Source of the DNA: Fibrobacterota bacterium
GTDB taxonomy: Bacteria; Fibrobacterota; Fibrobacteria; UBA11236
DNA length: 64,000 nt
Assembly: GCA_028287465.1 (NCBI GenBank)
Contig: JAQBPO010000039.1
Location: 47,755 to 111,754, forward strand
Reading direction: 5' to 3'
Part shown: piece after piece, positions 16,860-25,953 of the stretch
Numbering within the stretch: the first letter of the stretch is position 1
Layout of the letters: each line of letters opens with the position of its first letter
Notes under the pieces: generated by a model
Databases searched by the model: none
The model's input: the letters and a program-made list of their open reading frames with translations, nothing else
Told to the model about the DNA's origin: nothing
Made by a program: the position numbers and the translations under genes

Positions 16860-18077
16860 TTATTTGGCCAAATCGCGGACGTATGCGATAAGCGGCGCGT
16901 ATTCCTCTTCCCGGATCACGCCCTGGAAAGACGGCATTTTCGTCAAAGGCTTGAAAGCCGACGGATTCCGGATCCAGGCCTGCAAGGAAGAGTCCGCGGG
17001 GAAATCCACCTTGGCCTTGGTCACATCGCCGATGCCTACGCCCTTATTGGCGTGACAGACAACACATCCGTATTTGGCGAAAAGGGCCTTGCCGTCCGTC
17101 AGGGCCGGGCCGCCCATGGGATCGAAATTGCGGGCGACCTCGTTGCGGATGGGTGGGACGGTCTTCAGATAGGCGAAGATGGCTTCGGCCTCGCCTTCGG
17201 TGAATTCCGGAAGGCGCGCCATGGGATACCGCAACAGGCGTCCGTCGGGACGCACGCCTTCCCGGACCGCCTTTACGAACTGTTCCTCGGTCCACTTCCC
17301 GATCCCGGTTTCCGGGTCCGGGGTGAGATTGGCCGTATTGATGGGCCTTCCGGTCAAATCGGGCATGGAATTGCCGCCGCCGAAGAACCGGAAGGATTTT
17401 TCGGGCACCCGATCGTTCATCTTCTTGAAATCGCCCGAATGGCAGGCGAAGCAGTCGAATGCGTCGAGGGCCAGATAACGGCCGTAGGCGATCTTATCCG
17501 CCGTGTCCGGGGCCTGGATCGGAGCCGAAGGATAATCGAAGGGCTTGAACGCCACGTGGGTCAGGAATTTGACCAGGAAGGTCGGCTCCGACTCCCGGTC
17601 CGCGGTGGCGTCGGCCTGGACCAGGGAATCGTCCGATCGCAGGAAGGCGATGATGGACAGGATGTCCTCGTCCTTCATGCGCGGCAGTTTGGGCATCCAG
17701 GGCGGAGCGTACTGCCCGTCACGACGGATCCCCGTGCGCAACATGAAGGCGATCTCGCCGTCGGTCCAGGAGCCGATGCCTACGGTCCTGTCCTGGGTCA
17801 GATTCTTGGAATAAGCCGGGCCGAACTCGGCGGGCAGGTCCGGAAGCCGATGGCCCGTGAGCCTGCCGGTCTTGACGTCCATATGGCACTCGCTGCATAG
17901 CATATTCGAAATGAGCCTACCCCTCGCCACCCGTTCGGGGGTCACCTCGACCTTCAAATCCGGGGGTTTTGCCGCGTACCTGGGCACGCCATCGATGGCG
18001 ACGAAGGCGGCGAATCCGCCCGCCGCCAACAATACCAGCAAAACCAGGCCGCCCAGGATTTTGAAAAACGTCTTCAT
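16860..18077 (-). CDS. Membrane-anchored triheme cytochrome c
   Basis: A 405-aa protein with an N-terminal membrane anchor (KILGGLVLLVLLAAGGFAAF) and three c-type heme motifs: CSECH (Cys61-His65), CFACH in the middle, and CVVCH in the last quarter. Met-containing segments after each heme (PWMPKLPRM, RYPMARLPEF, LTKMPSFQG) can supply axial ligands. The triheme layout resembles cytochrome subunits of periplasmic dehydrogenases, but no dehydrogenase gene is adjacent. The start MKTFFKILG at 18077 has AAGGAG upstream; a 24-residue extension further upstream is unlikely. It would pass electrons at the periplasmic face. Confidence 0.85.
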   Translation of the reverse strand: MKTFFKILGGLVLLVLLAAGGFAAFVAIDGVPRYAAKPPDLKVEVTPERVARGRLISNMLCSECHMDVKTGRLTGHRLPDLPAEFGPAYSKNLTQDRTVGIGSWTDGEIAFMLRTGIRRDGQYAPPWMPKLPRMKDEDILSIIAFLRSDDSLVQADATADRESEPTFLVKFLTHVAFKPFDYPSAPIQAPDTADKIAYGRYLALDAFDCFACHSGDFKKMNDRVPEKSFRFFGGGNSMPDLTGRPINTANLTPDPETGIGKWTEEQFVKAVREGVRPDGRLLRYPMARLPEFTEGEAEAIFAYLKTVPPIRNEVARNFDPMGGPALTDGKALFAKYGCVVCHANKGVGIGDVTKAKVDFPADSSLQAWIRNPSAFKPLTKMPSFQGVIREEEYAPLIAYVRDLAK

Positions 18078-18262
18078 GCTTCGTGCTCCTTGAGGATTAT
18101 GCCGGATCGCCCCGGATGGAAATCCCGGGCTTGCCGGAAATTTTACCATACATCACGGAATAAGCAAATTGAAGTCGGAATGAATCCGGGCGACGCGCGG
18201 GATTTTTCCGGTACGGGCCCCTAAGGTACCGGCCGGCTGATCAGGCAGGGAGGGTGGATGCC

Positions 18263-19783
18263 CTAAGGCGCACGATCCGGGGCCGGCCGGCGGCGGACGG
18301 TGGGAACGAGCCCGCGCAGCTCCCGCCAAGGCAGGGTGCCGGTCACGAACGGCAGCAGCCAGAATGCGAGCAGGGCGCCGGCGCGCCGGCCCCAGGAGAA
18401 TGCCTCCGGATGCATCTGCACCCAGGTACCGAGAATCCAGCCGCATGCCAGCCAGATGAGGATGGGAGCCATGGTTGCCCATGAAAGCGCGATGGGGAAA
18501 AGTTGCTGGCTTTTCCGGGTCGTCATCACGGCGATTACAAGGAAACATAGGATGGCGGAAAGGGTGGCGCCCCAGAGTCCCAGGCGCGGGATGAGCAGAA
18601 GGTTTCCCGCCACCGTAACGATCGCTCCGGCACCATTGGTCCAAATGAGGTACCGGGTCTGCTTGGCGATATACAGCCCCAGGGTGAAATGCACCACCCA
18701 GGCCTGGAAGGCATAGGCCAGCAGCACGCCCGGCACTATTTCGAGGCCCACCCAGAATGCGGGGGCGATCAAGGGGCGCCCAAGGATCGGCAGGGCCACC
18801 AGCTTGTCCAGGAACACCATCAGGGTAACCGAGGCGTAACCTACGAAATGGCACAGATAGCGGAGGATGCGCCCGAAGAGATCCGCCGCGTCGGGATCCT
18901 TCTGGCGCTGCTGGAAGAAAGGCTGCCAGGCCATCCGGTACATCTGCACCAGGAGCAGGCCGAAAATCCCCAGCTTCCACGCGGCGGCGAAGATGCCGGA
19001 AAGTTGCAGCACGTCGTATCCGCGGCCGGGATAGAGCCGGTCGATGTCGGCCTGGGTCAGGAGGCGCATGAAAAGGCGGCCGGCCATCTCGTTGACGATG
19101 CCGTAGAGGCCGGCGGGCACCAGGGGAAGGCCGAAGCGCAGCATCTGCCGGAAGAGCGGGGTCTGGAAGGCCGGCTTCACGTTGGCCCACAGGATGGGCA
19201 GGACCAGGACCACCGTAAAGGCGCTGGCCGCAAGGTTCGCCCAGAACACTCCCTCCAATCCCTTGTGCCAGGAAAGGACGAAGACCAGATTGGCCGCGAT
19301 ATTGACGACGACGTTGCCGAGGTTGATGAGGGCGAAGCGGAGTGCGGAATGCCGAAGGCGAAGGTGCGCCATCGGGACCACTTTGAGGGTGTCCAACAGG
19401 AGGATGCCCGCCGCATAACGGAACAGATTGCGCTGGGAATCCGGGATGAGGAACGCGTCGGACAAGGGGCCGGCCAAGGCGATCAGGAGCAGGGAGAAGA
19501 TGCCCGCGCCCAGGGCCTGGCTCCAGAAGGCGGTGGAGAAAAGCCTTTTCGCGCCTGCCTCATCCGTATCGTTGGCCAGGCGCAGGTAGGCCGCGTCGAA
19601 CCCGAACTGGTAGACGATATTCAGGAACGCGATGAGGGCGAAGACGATGTTCTGCACCCCGAAGTCCGAGGTGGTGAGGACGTGGGTATAGAACGGGACC
19701 AGCAGGAAATTGAGGAACCGGCTGGCGATGGAGGAAACGCCGTAGATCAGCGACTCCTTGGCCAAGGCGCGGATGCGGCTCAT
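18263..19783 (-). CDS. Polysaccharide flippase (MOP superfamily, Wzx-like)
   Basis: A 506-aa integral membrane protein with about 12-14 hydrophobic segments. It opens with the family pattern ESLIYGVSSIASRFLNFLLV PFYTHVLTTSDFGVQNIVFA (shown in two parts), with a Gly/Arg/Phe-rich first helix, and FAERF-type loops are absent. Such proteins move lipid-linked oligosaccharides across the inner membrane. Other polysaccharide genes lie nearby (12063, 24256) but not in the same operon. A second open frame through its 5' third is a shadow. Confidence 0.82.
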   Translation of the reverse strand: MSRIRALAKESLIYGVSSIASRFLNFLLVPFYTHVLTTSDFGVQNIVFALIAFLNIVYQFGFDAAYLRLANDTDEAGAKRLFSTAFWSQALGAGIFSLLLIALAGPLSDAFLIPDSQRNLFRYAAGILLLDTLKVVPMAHLRLRHSALRFALINLGNVVVNIAANLVFVLSWHKGLEGVFWANLAASAFTVVLVLPILWANVKPAFQTPLFRQMLRFGLPLVPAGLYGIVNEMAGRLFMRLLTQADIDRLYPGRGYDVLQLSGIFAAAWKLGIFGLLLVQMYRMAWQPFFQQRQKDPDAADLFGRILRYLCHFVGYASVTLMVFLDKLVALPILGRPLIAPAFWVGLEIVPGVLLAYAFQAWVVHFTLGLYIAKQTRYLIWTNGAGAIVTVAGNLLLIPRLGLWGATLSAILCFLVIAVMTTRKSQQLFPIALSWATMAPILIWLACGWILGTWVQMHPEAFSWGRRAGALLAFWLLPFVTGTLPWRELRGLVPTVRRRPAPDRAP

Positions 19784-19889
19784 AGGATTACGGGAGGGAG
19801 GTTTTGGGGCGAGGCTTTATGCGGGTTTCCATGGGTCAAAGCTTCGACGGTCTGGGGATCGGGCCCTCTTCGAACCGGCATCAGGGAAG

Positions 19890-20621
19890 CTATCGCCCTT
19901 CGGACAATCGATTGATCAGGAACTCCGCGAAGCCGCTCTTCTTCATGGCCGCCTGGGTCTTGCTGATATCGTAGGCGACTCGGATGATCTCCACCGTCAT
20001 CGTCTCGGTATCGCACAGGCACCAGCTCGCCAGGGGGTTGCGGTCCCGGGGCTGCCCCACGCTGCCGTCATTGACCAGGATGCGCTGGTTCGGCTGCAGT
20101 GAGTAGGACAGGGTTTCCGATACCTTGAAGGACTGCTCGCCTTCCATGATGACGATGATGGGCCAATGGGTATGCCCGATGAAGCAGATCTTCTCGGTGA
20201 AAAAGGAGAAGGCGTCCACGGCATCGTCGAGGCTGGACACGTATTTCCAATCGGCCGGCGACCATGGGCTGGCGTGCACGAACAGGAGAGGCGGTTCGGA
20301 AACCATGTAGGGGAGCTTGGAGAAGAACTCGATGGAGGCCGGGGTCAGGACCTTACTTGTCCATTCGATCGCCTTTTGGGCGTTGTAGTTGTTCCATCCG
20401 TCGGAGGATTCGCGGCCGATGGCCACGCTGTCGTGGTTTCCCAGGATGGTGATGTCGCTGTTTTCCGCGACCAGTTCCACGCATTCGTTGGGGAAGGGAC
20501 CGTACCCGACGATATCCCCCAGGCAGACCTTTTTATCCACGCCCATGCGCTTCATGGATTCAAGGACGCGCTGAAGCGCTTCCAAGTTCCCATGTATGTC
20601 TGAATAGACCCCGTACTTCAT
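19890..20621 (-). CDS. Cytoplasmic metallophosphoesterase (YfcE/MJ0936-like)
   Basis: A 243-aa calcineurin-like phosphoesterase. All metal motifs are visible in order: YSDIHGN (residues 5-11), GDIVGYG, ILGNHDSVA, LFVHASP and FIGHTHWP. There is no signal peptide, so it acts in the cytosol on an unknown phosphodiester or nucleotide. The start codon lies 8 nt downstream of a perfect TATAAT box with no Shine-Dalgarno, so a leaderless mRNA is predicted. Confidence 0.87.
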   Translation of the reverse strand: MKYGVYSDIHGNLEALQRVLESMKRMGVDKKVCLGDIVGYGPFPNECVELVAENSDITILGNHDSVAIGRESSDGWNNYNAQKAIEWTSKVLTPASIEFFSKLPYMVSEPPLLFVHASPWSPADWKYVSSLDDAVDAFSFFTEKICFIGHTHWPIIVIMEGEQSFKVSETLSYSLQPNQRILVNDGSVGQPRDRNPLASWCLCDTETMTVEIIRVAYDISKTQAAMKKSGFAEFLINRLSEGR

Positions 20622-20629
20622 GCTTCCCT

Positions 20630-20635
20630 ATTATA
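20630..20635 (-). promoter_or_regulatory. TATAAT -10 box 8 nt before the phosphoesterase ATG
   Basis: TATAAT on the minus strand with TTGGTT 18 nt further upstream. Transcription would start at or next to the ATG at 20621. Confidence 0.5.
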
Positions 20636-20685
20636 GCGAAAAACGCGTGCGGGAACCAAAGGTCCGCGCCCCCGGGAAATTAGCA

Positions 20686-23349
20686 TTATTTGGCCGGGGA
20701 AAGGTCGGACTTGGAGGGCTCGGCGCTTTTGGACGCCAGGGGAGCGAGGGCCGGTTCATTGAAGGTGGTTCGGTCCGGATCCTTGGCGCATCGGAATCCG
20801 ACTTTGAAGTTGCGGAATCCCGGGCGATTGTTGTAGCGCGCCGTGAGGCTGAGGGACCCGGATTCGCTGTACCAGCTGGCGCCGCGGATGACCTTGGCGG
20901 TTCCCGCCGCGGGGCCCTTGGGATGATCCAGGTCGACGGCGTTGTAATCGCCGTACCAGTCGTTGACCCATTCGAAAACGTTCCCGGCCATGTCGTACAG
21001 CCCCCAGGAGTTGGGCTTCTTCAAACCGACCTTCTGGGTGCGGTTGTCCGAATTATCCCGATACCAGGCGTAATCCTTGGGGGTCTCCCCGCCCCAATAG
21101 AACGAAGACGGGTTGCCCGCCCGGGCCGCGTATTCCCATTCTGCTTCGGTGGGGAGGCGACCGCCGGTTTCCCGGCAGAAATTCTCCGCCTCTTCCCAGG
21201 TGACCCGGTCCACGGGCAGGGAATCCTGCAATCGGTAGGACGGATTGCGGCCGGTGAATTTCTCGAACTCGGTCTGGGTCACCTCGTAACGGCCGATGAA
21301 GAAAGGCCCCACCTGCACGGTGCGGCCATCCTCGCGCCGGTAGCTGCCCTTGGGCACGAAGACCACCGGATACAGGGCGGGGTAGGATTTTGAGGGCTGA
21401 GGGATGGCGGACTCCGCGGACTTGACGGTGAAGGCGCGCACGGGACCTTCGCTGCGGTCCAAGCCATCGGTCGCGATGACCTTCCAGAAATAGGTCGTTC
21501 CCGGTTTGAGATCGGCCAGGATCAGGGCGGTATCCGCGAGGCCCATGCTGCGGATGGAAAGCGGCGGAAACCGGGAATCGAGATAGACGGTGTAATGGAC
21601 CTTGGCGCCCGCGTCCGGATCGCCGCCGTTCCAGGTGAGCGTTACGGGGGTGGTGTCGGCGACCACGGCCCCGGAATCCGGATAGCGTCCGATGGGCTGG
21701 AAGGGAGGTCGGTTGGCCGAAGGCGACGTGAAAGCGATGCCTTCCGGGGGGAATGCGGGTCCCAGGCCCATGGCATTCACGCCGATGGCCCTGAAACGGT
21801 ACTGACTGCTCGGCTTAAGCAGATTGATCCTGACCTTGGGCAAGGCGGCCTTCTCGATGATGGTCTCCCAGGGACCGGCGCCCAGCTTCTGCTGGATGAT
21901 GTAGTAGTCGGACTTGGGATAGGTCTGGGCCAGCAGGGCGATACGGTTGCTGTCCGCTTCACGCAGGGCCAGGGTGCCTTCCCGGGGAGGCGATAGGACG
22001 CTTTGCTCGCGGCTGAACAGGAGGAAGTTCCGGACGGAGGATGGCCCCGTGAAATTGGTGCGGGCCTCCATGAAGATATTGGAACCCAGGCTCATTTCCC
22101 GGTTCCCGGCGGGGAAGGCGTTGAGAGGCGCGGCCCCTGCAAGACCATGGCCCTGCATACCGGCCATCCAACCCGGCTTAACGGTGGCTACGGAACCCTC
22201 CTGAGGGACGGGAGGGATGGCGGAAGGGACCTGATTGGCCGTGGACGAGAAGCGGGCATAGGGTTCAAAGGTGAAGACCGGCCCCTGGACGCCGTCGAGC
22301 AGCATTTCCACGCGGGGCTTGATGGACACCTTGACGTCCCCTTCACCGCGGAGATCCTGGAGGTTACGGTTGGACCAGGTCATCTTGTTCTCCGCCAACG
22401 GACGCCACTGGCTGTCCCGGTAACCGAGGTCGCCCTTGATGGAATTGCGGATGCGGAAGTCGGCTTGGGCCGAGAAGCCTTCTCCGCTCGTATGGGTCTC
22501 GATGCTCAGGAAGGGGCGGCTCTGCATGCGCAGGAAAAGACCGGAGCCCAAAGGCACCAGCATGGGGGCCTTGCCCGGAAGCTCCTCCTCGTAAATGAAG
22601 TCCCCGGAACCCGCGACGGATGCCTTGATGTTCGCGGCCACTTCGCAATCGCCGTTGACCTGGAACCGGAAAATCTCGACCTTGCCGTTCCGCACCTGGA
22701 TCCGGCCTGTTACCATGGGCTGGAAAAGGACCTGGGCGCCCTTAAGATTGAGACCCATGGTCGCATAAGCGGGCGTACCGTCGGGCAGGGCTCCGATAAC
22801 TTCCTGGGACTGGGTCAGATCGGAAAGGGTCTGGTTCAGATCCATTCGGGTCTTGAACGCGATGTCGCAGTCCAGCACCGCCTCGGGGAAATCCGCTTCG
22901 ATGGTCCTGAGGATCCAGCGTCGTCCCGTGAGTCCGGCTTGCGGTTGGCCTTGCACTTCCACGACCTTGCGCAACAATCCCCCGAAGGAGGTGTCCGCGA
23001 TGACATTACCGACGAACGGGACCTGGTCCGCCGGGAGCTCGAGGATCAGGGTTCCGGGAGTGGCAACGTATTCGACGACCCTGCCCGCCCCGGGAAGGGT
23101 CAGGTCGATGTATTCAGGGGAAAACCGGATGGGGTCCGGGGACCGCTCCTCGACGAAAACGGCGTTCTCGATTTCATACCCTTCCACGCGGATCTTGGAG
23201 ATGTCCGGGACCTGGATGGAGTCGTCCACGGTGATGATGAGGGTGCGCTGCCCCACCGCGGCGTTCTCGACCTGCAAATGGCCCAATGCCATCGCGCCCG
23301 AGCTCAACCCCGCGACAAGGATACCGATATGCGGGTAAAGGAGCTGCAT
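20686..23349 (-). CDS. Secreted fibronectin III/SUMF1-domain protein
   Basis: An 887-aa exported protein. A signal-like segment (YPHIGILVAGLSSGAMALG) is followed by about 400 residues of unknown beta-rich sequence, then two fibronectin type III domains (around 470-560 and 570-660; the second has TPVTLTWNGGDPDAGAKVHY and LKPGTTYFWKVIATDG). A C-terminal formylglycine-generating-enzyme-like domain (about 680-870) has FFIGRYEVTQTEFEKF, GGRLPTEAEWEYAARAG, WGLYDMAGNVFEW and VIRGASW. In bacteria the last domain is often non-catalytic and binds ligands or peptides. Its ATG shares one base with the stop of the small upstream gene, so they form an operon. The domain mix is typical of Fibrobacter-like surface proteins. 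Confidence 0.85.
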   Translation of the reverse strand: MQLLYPHIGILVAGLSSGAMALGHLQVENAAVGQRTLIITVDDSIQVPDISKIRVEGYEIENAVFVEERSPDPIRFSPEYIDLTLPGAGRVVEYVATPGTLILELPADQVPFVGNVIADTSFGGLLRKVVEVQGQPQAGLTGRRWILRTIEADFPEAVLDCDIAFKTRMDLNQTLSDLTQSQEVIGALPDGTPAYATMGLNLKGAQVLFQPMVTGRIQVRNGKVEIFRFQVNGDCEVAANIKASVAGSGDFIYEEELPGKAPMLVPLGSGLFLRMQSRPFLSIETHTSGEGFSAQADFRIRNSIKGDLGYRDSQWRPLAENKMTWSNRNLQDLRGEGDVKVSIKPRVEMLLDGVQGPVFTFEPYARFSSTANQVPSAIPPVPQEGSVATVKPGWMAGMQGHGLAGAAPLNAFPAGNREMSLGSNIFMEARTNFTGPSSVRNFLLFSREQSVLSPPREGTLALREADSNRIALLAQTYPKSDYYIIQQKLGAGPWETIIEKAALPKVRINLLKPSSQYRFRAIGVNAMGLGPAFPPEGIAFTSPSANRPPFQPIGRYPDSGAVVADTTPVTLTWNGGDPDAGAKVHYTVYLDSRFPPLSIRSMGLADTALILADLKPGTTYFWKVIATDGLDRSEGPVRAFTVKSAESAIPQPSKSYPALYPVVFVPKGSYRREDGRTVQVGPFFIGRYEVTQTEFEKFTGRNPSYRLQDSLPVDRVTWEEAENFCRETGGRLPTEAEWEYAARAGNPSSFYWGGETPKDYAWYRDNSDNRTQKVGLKKPNSWGLYDMAGNVFEWVNDWYGDYNAVDLDHPKGPAAGTAKVIRGASWYSESGSLSLTARYNNRPGFRNFKVGFRCAKDPDRTTFNEPALAPLASKSAEPSKSDLSPAK

Positions 23350-23843
23350 CAACGGACCTTGGTAATGACCCTTTTCATCGCCACCTTGCCGTTGATGCGC
23401 AAGGTCATGAACTTGATGCCGTTATTGTCGCCGTCCTTCATGAGGAATGGCCGCAGGGGATAGACGCCGAGACCCAGATTGCCGGAAAGCAGGGTCGCCA
23501 GGTTCTTGCCGTAGAAATCCATCATCACGACCTCGACAAAGCCCGCGGTAGGGATGGTCAAGGTCACCTGGACGCCGTTCTTGCCCACGGACCGGACCAC
23601 CATGTCCAGCTTAAGGGAGGCTTCCTGGGTTTTGGGGGCCTCGGCCTTGGGCTGGACCCCCAATTCGATTTTGGCTTCCAGATCCCGGGTCTCGCCTCGG
23701 CCATTCGTCAGTTCGGGCACCTGGATCTTGATGGTTTCCGCGCGTAACGGTTCACGCAGGCGGAGAATGATTTTCTGCTTCCCCCCCCAGGAAACCGTGG
23801 CGAAGGCCATCAAGGCCCAAATCACAGGTGTTGTAAATTTCAT
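23349..23843 (-). CDS. Small secreted protein, operon partner of the FN3/SUMF1 protein
   Basis: A 164-aa protein with a signal peptide (MKFTTPVIWALMAFATVSWG). The body resembles a beta-sandwich export tail: KLDMVVRSVGKNGVQVTLTI, then VEVVMMDFYGKNLATLLSGN, PLRPFLMKDGDNNGIKFMTL and a basic end (RVITKVR). That pattern recalls the GxY/L...G...K strands of FCB sorting domains, so the protein may be little more than such a domain plus a short linker. Function unknown. An upstream 33-residue extension without homology-like features is unlikely. Confidence 0.7.
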   Translation of the reverse strand: MKFTTPVIWALMAFATVSWGGKQKIILRLREPLRAETIKIQVPELTNGRGETRDLEAKIELGVQPKAEAPKTQEASLKLDMVVRSVGKNGVQVTLTIPTAGFVEVVMMDFYGKNLATLLSGNLGLGVYPLRPFLMKDGDNNGIKFMTLRINGKVAMKRVITKVR

Positions 23844-24255
23844 TGTTGTTCCCGTTTTGCCAGGATACGTTGAGCGTAAAAAATCCCGGCAGTCCGATTT
23901 CCCCGATTCGGCCCTAGCCGGGGAATGTCCGTCTTCCCCCATACTATAGCGTTTTTTGGCCGCATACGCCCGGTAAATGTCCTTATTTCATGCGGGTAAC
24001 AGGGGGATTCCACCCGCTTTTCAGCGATCACTCCGCACCACCGCCAAACCCGACCGGAAACGGGGGTTGCCCTTGACTTGCGCTGATCCCTTGGAACGAA
24101 GTTTCCCGATATTTTTTCGGGACAAGGAAGGCGATGTGTCGTATACTGGCGTGGCTTGGAACAAGGTCGACTAAAATGTCAAAAGTCAGGAACTTAAACG
24201 TATCTTTTCATCGGAATCTGTTTACGATGAATTGCAATTTACGGTCAAAGCGCAT
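23844..24255. other. Divergent regulatory region of about 412 bases
   Basis: No gene is supported. The segment separates two divergent operons. On the minus strand TATAGT (23948-23943) could serve the gene at 23349-23843. On the plus strand TATACT (24142-24147) with a weak GGGACA 17 nt upstream could serve the sugar-transferase gene, giving a leader of about 100 nt. CCCGATATTTTTTCGGG near 24106-24122 is a small hairpin. Confidence 0.35.
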
Positions 24256-25791
24256 ATGAGTAACACGTCCTGGAGTCCCTTGGTACCGCCTAGCGATCGG
24301 AAGATCGCGCGCGTCGATCATCTTGAAACGGTCAAATCGGTCGTGGAACCGGTTGAAGCACCCCGGTTGCCGCCGCTTCCCTCTTCCCGACTGATCGCTC
24401 TTGCCCATTACAAGCAGATCCTCACGGTGTTCCAGGTCGCAGCGGACGCGGTCACCATCTTTCTCAGTTTCCTGGCGGGATATTACCTCTGGAGCATGGT
24501 TGGCCCGGCCTTGGCAATCGATATCTATGAGCCCGAATCCATCTACCGCTATTACTCCTTTTTGGGGGTAACCCTCATCACGACCTTGGTGGGCCTGGAA
24601 GTCCATGGCCTCTACCAACCCCAACGCAGCCTGATGAACGTGCGGGAATTCGAACTCATCCTCATGAACTGGGGCAAGGCCTGTCTGTTCACCCTGGGCA
24701 TCATGTTCCTGGCCCACCAGCTCTACTTCAGCCGCGGCATCTTCGTCCTGACCTGGGTGTGCCTGCTCGCGTTCATGCTGATGCAGCGCTACGCCTTCTT
24801 CAAGTTCAACAACTACCTCCGCCGCAAGGGTGTCGTCGAGACCACGGCGCTCATCTACGGGGCCGGCGTTGTGGGCCGCAAGCTGATGGAGAAATTCAAG
24901 CAGTCCCCCAAGCTCGGTTACCACGTGGCCGGCTTCATCGACGACAATAGCGGCCTGACCGGAAAGGCCGTTCTGGGCGCGCCGGTACTGGGCGATTTCA
25001 CCAACCTCCGCGAGACCATCCGCGCTACGGGCGCCACCAAGCTCTTCATCGCCCTGCCGCAAGTCCCTTCCAAGGTCGTGGTGGACATCCTGAACGTTTG
25101 CCGGGAAACCGGTTGCGAGTTCCAAATCGTCCCTTCCCTCTACGACATCGTCATCCAACGCGTCAAGATCACGGAAGTCGAAGGCATCCCGCTCATCGGC
25201 ATGACCGAGCCCAAGTACTCCTTCAAGACCCGCGTGGCCAAGCGCGTTTTCGACCTCGTCGCATCCCTGGCGCTCCTGGTCCTGCTGGCCCCCGTCCTGG
25301 CCGGTATCGCCTTGATCGTGAAACTCACCAGCAAGGGTCCGGTTTTCTTCATCCAGAAGCGCGTCGGCCAACATGGCCGCCGGTTCCGCTTCTTCAAGTT
25401 CCGTTCCATGTACACGGACACCCCGGTCTACGCCGTCACGCCCCAGTCGGGCAATGACCCGCGCATCACGCCCATCGGCCGTTTCCTTCGCCGCAGCTCC
25501 CTGGACGAATTGCCCCAGCTCTTCAACGTCATCATCGGCGACATGAGCTTGGTGGGGCCCCGTCCGGAAATGCCCTTCATCGTGGACCAGTACAACGAGC
25601 TCCACAAGCAGCGCCTGAACGTGAAACCCGGCATCACCGGCCTCTGGCAGATCAGCGCGGATCGCAAAATCGCCATCCATGAGAACATGGATTACGATAT
25701 GTACTACATCAACAACCAGAGCTTCCTGCTGGATATCGTCCTCTTGGCGAAGACCGTGACCAGCTGCATCCGGGGCATCGGAGCCTGCTGA
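24256..25791 (+). CDS. Polyprenyl-phosphate sugar-1-phosphate transferase (WcaJ/WbaP-like)
   Basis: A 511-aa initiating transferase of surface polysaccharide synthesis. Residues 45-180 hold four to five membrane segments; a CoA-binding-like Rossmann region follows (TALIYGAGVVGRKLMEKFKQ). Then comes the last membrane segment (FDLVASLALLVLLAPVLAGI) and the catalytic bac_transf domain (KGPVFFIQKRVGQHGRRFRF, KFRSMYTD, LRRSSLDELPQLFNV, MSLVGPRPEMP, KPGITGLWQI). It loads the first sugar phosphate onto undecaprenyl phosphate. I chose ATG at 24256; a TTG at 24232 is possible. It is followed by a strong terminator and is not clustered with other glycan genes. Confidence 0.9.
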   Translation: MSNTSWSPLVPPSDRKIARVDHLETVKSVVEPVEAPRLPPLPSSRLIALAHYKQILTVFQVAADAVTIFLSFLAGYYLWSMVGPALAIDIYEPESIYRYYSFLGVTLITTLVGLEVHGLYQPQRSLMNVREFELILMNWGKACLFTLGIMFLAHQLYFSRGIFVLTWVCLLAFMLMQRYAFFKFNNYLRRKGVVETTALIYGAGVVGRKLMEKFKQSPKLGYHVAGFIDDNSGLTGKAVLGAPVLGDFTNLRETIRATGATKLFIALPQVPSKVVVDILNVCRETGCEFQIVPSLYDIVIQRVKITEVEGIPLIGMTEPKYSFKTRVAKRVFDLVASLALLVLLAPVLAGIALIVKLTSKGPVFFIQKRVGQHGRRFRFFKFRSMYTDTPVYAVTPQSGNDPRITPIGRFLRRSSLDELPQLFNVIIGDMSLVGPRPEMPFIVDQYNELHKQRLNVKPGITGLWQISADRKIAIHENMDYDMYYINNQSFLLDIVLLAKTVTSCIRGIGAC

Positions 25792-25888
25792 TTTTCCCGC
25801 ATGGCTTCCCCTAAGGGGCAAGCCATGGGTTCCCGATGCGAGGCCATCGGACAACCGTCCATCCCGGAACCGGACCCGGTACCATCGA

Positions 25889-25914
25889 AAAGGCCCGCTG
25901 AGAAGCGGGCCTTT
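25889..25914. terminator. Bidirectional terminator hairpin
   Basis: AAAGGCCCGC and GCGGGCCTTT form a perfect 10-bp stem with a 6-nt loop between convergent genes. The A-rich 5' flank and the T-rich 3' end allow termination on both strands, serving the sugar transferase and purM. Confidence 0.85.
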
Positions 25915-25953
25915 CGCATTAAAATCCGGGTTCCGGATCGGACCGGGACCCGT

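Noticed and set aside
14831..16891. A 686-codon plus-strand open frame opposite the hybrid kinase
   Set aside because: Antisense shadow; the PAS, kinase and receiver motifs are on the minus strand.
23976..24174. A 65-codon plus-strand open frame upstream of the sugar transferase
   Set aside because: No ribosome-binding site or similarity, and it overlaps the putative promoter.
24208..25854. A 548-codon minus-strand open frame opposite the sugar transferase
   Set aside because: Composition is dominated by Asp, Glu, Gly and His with no domain; it mirrors the codon bias of the real gene.
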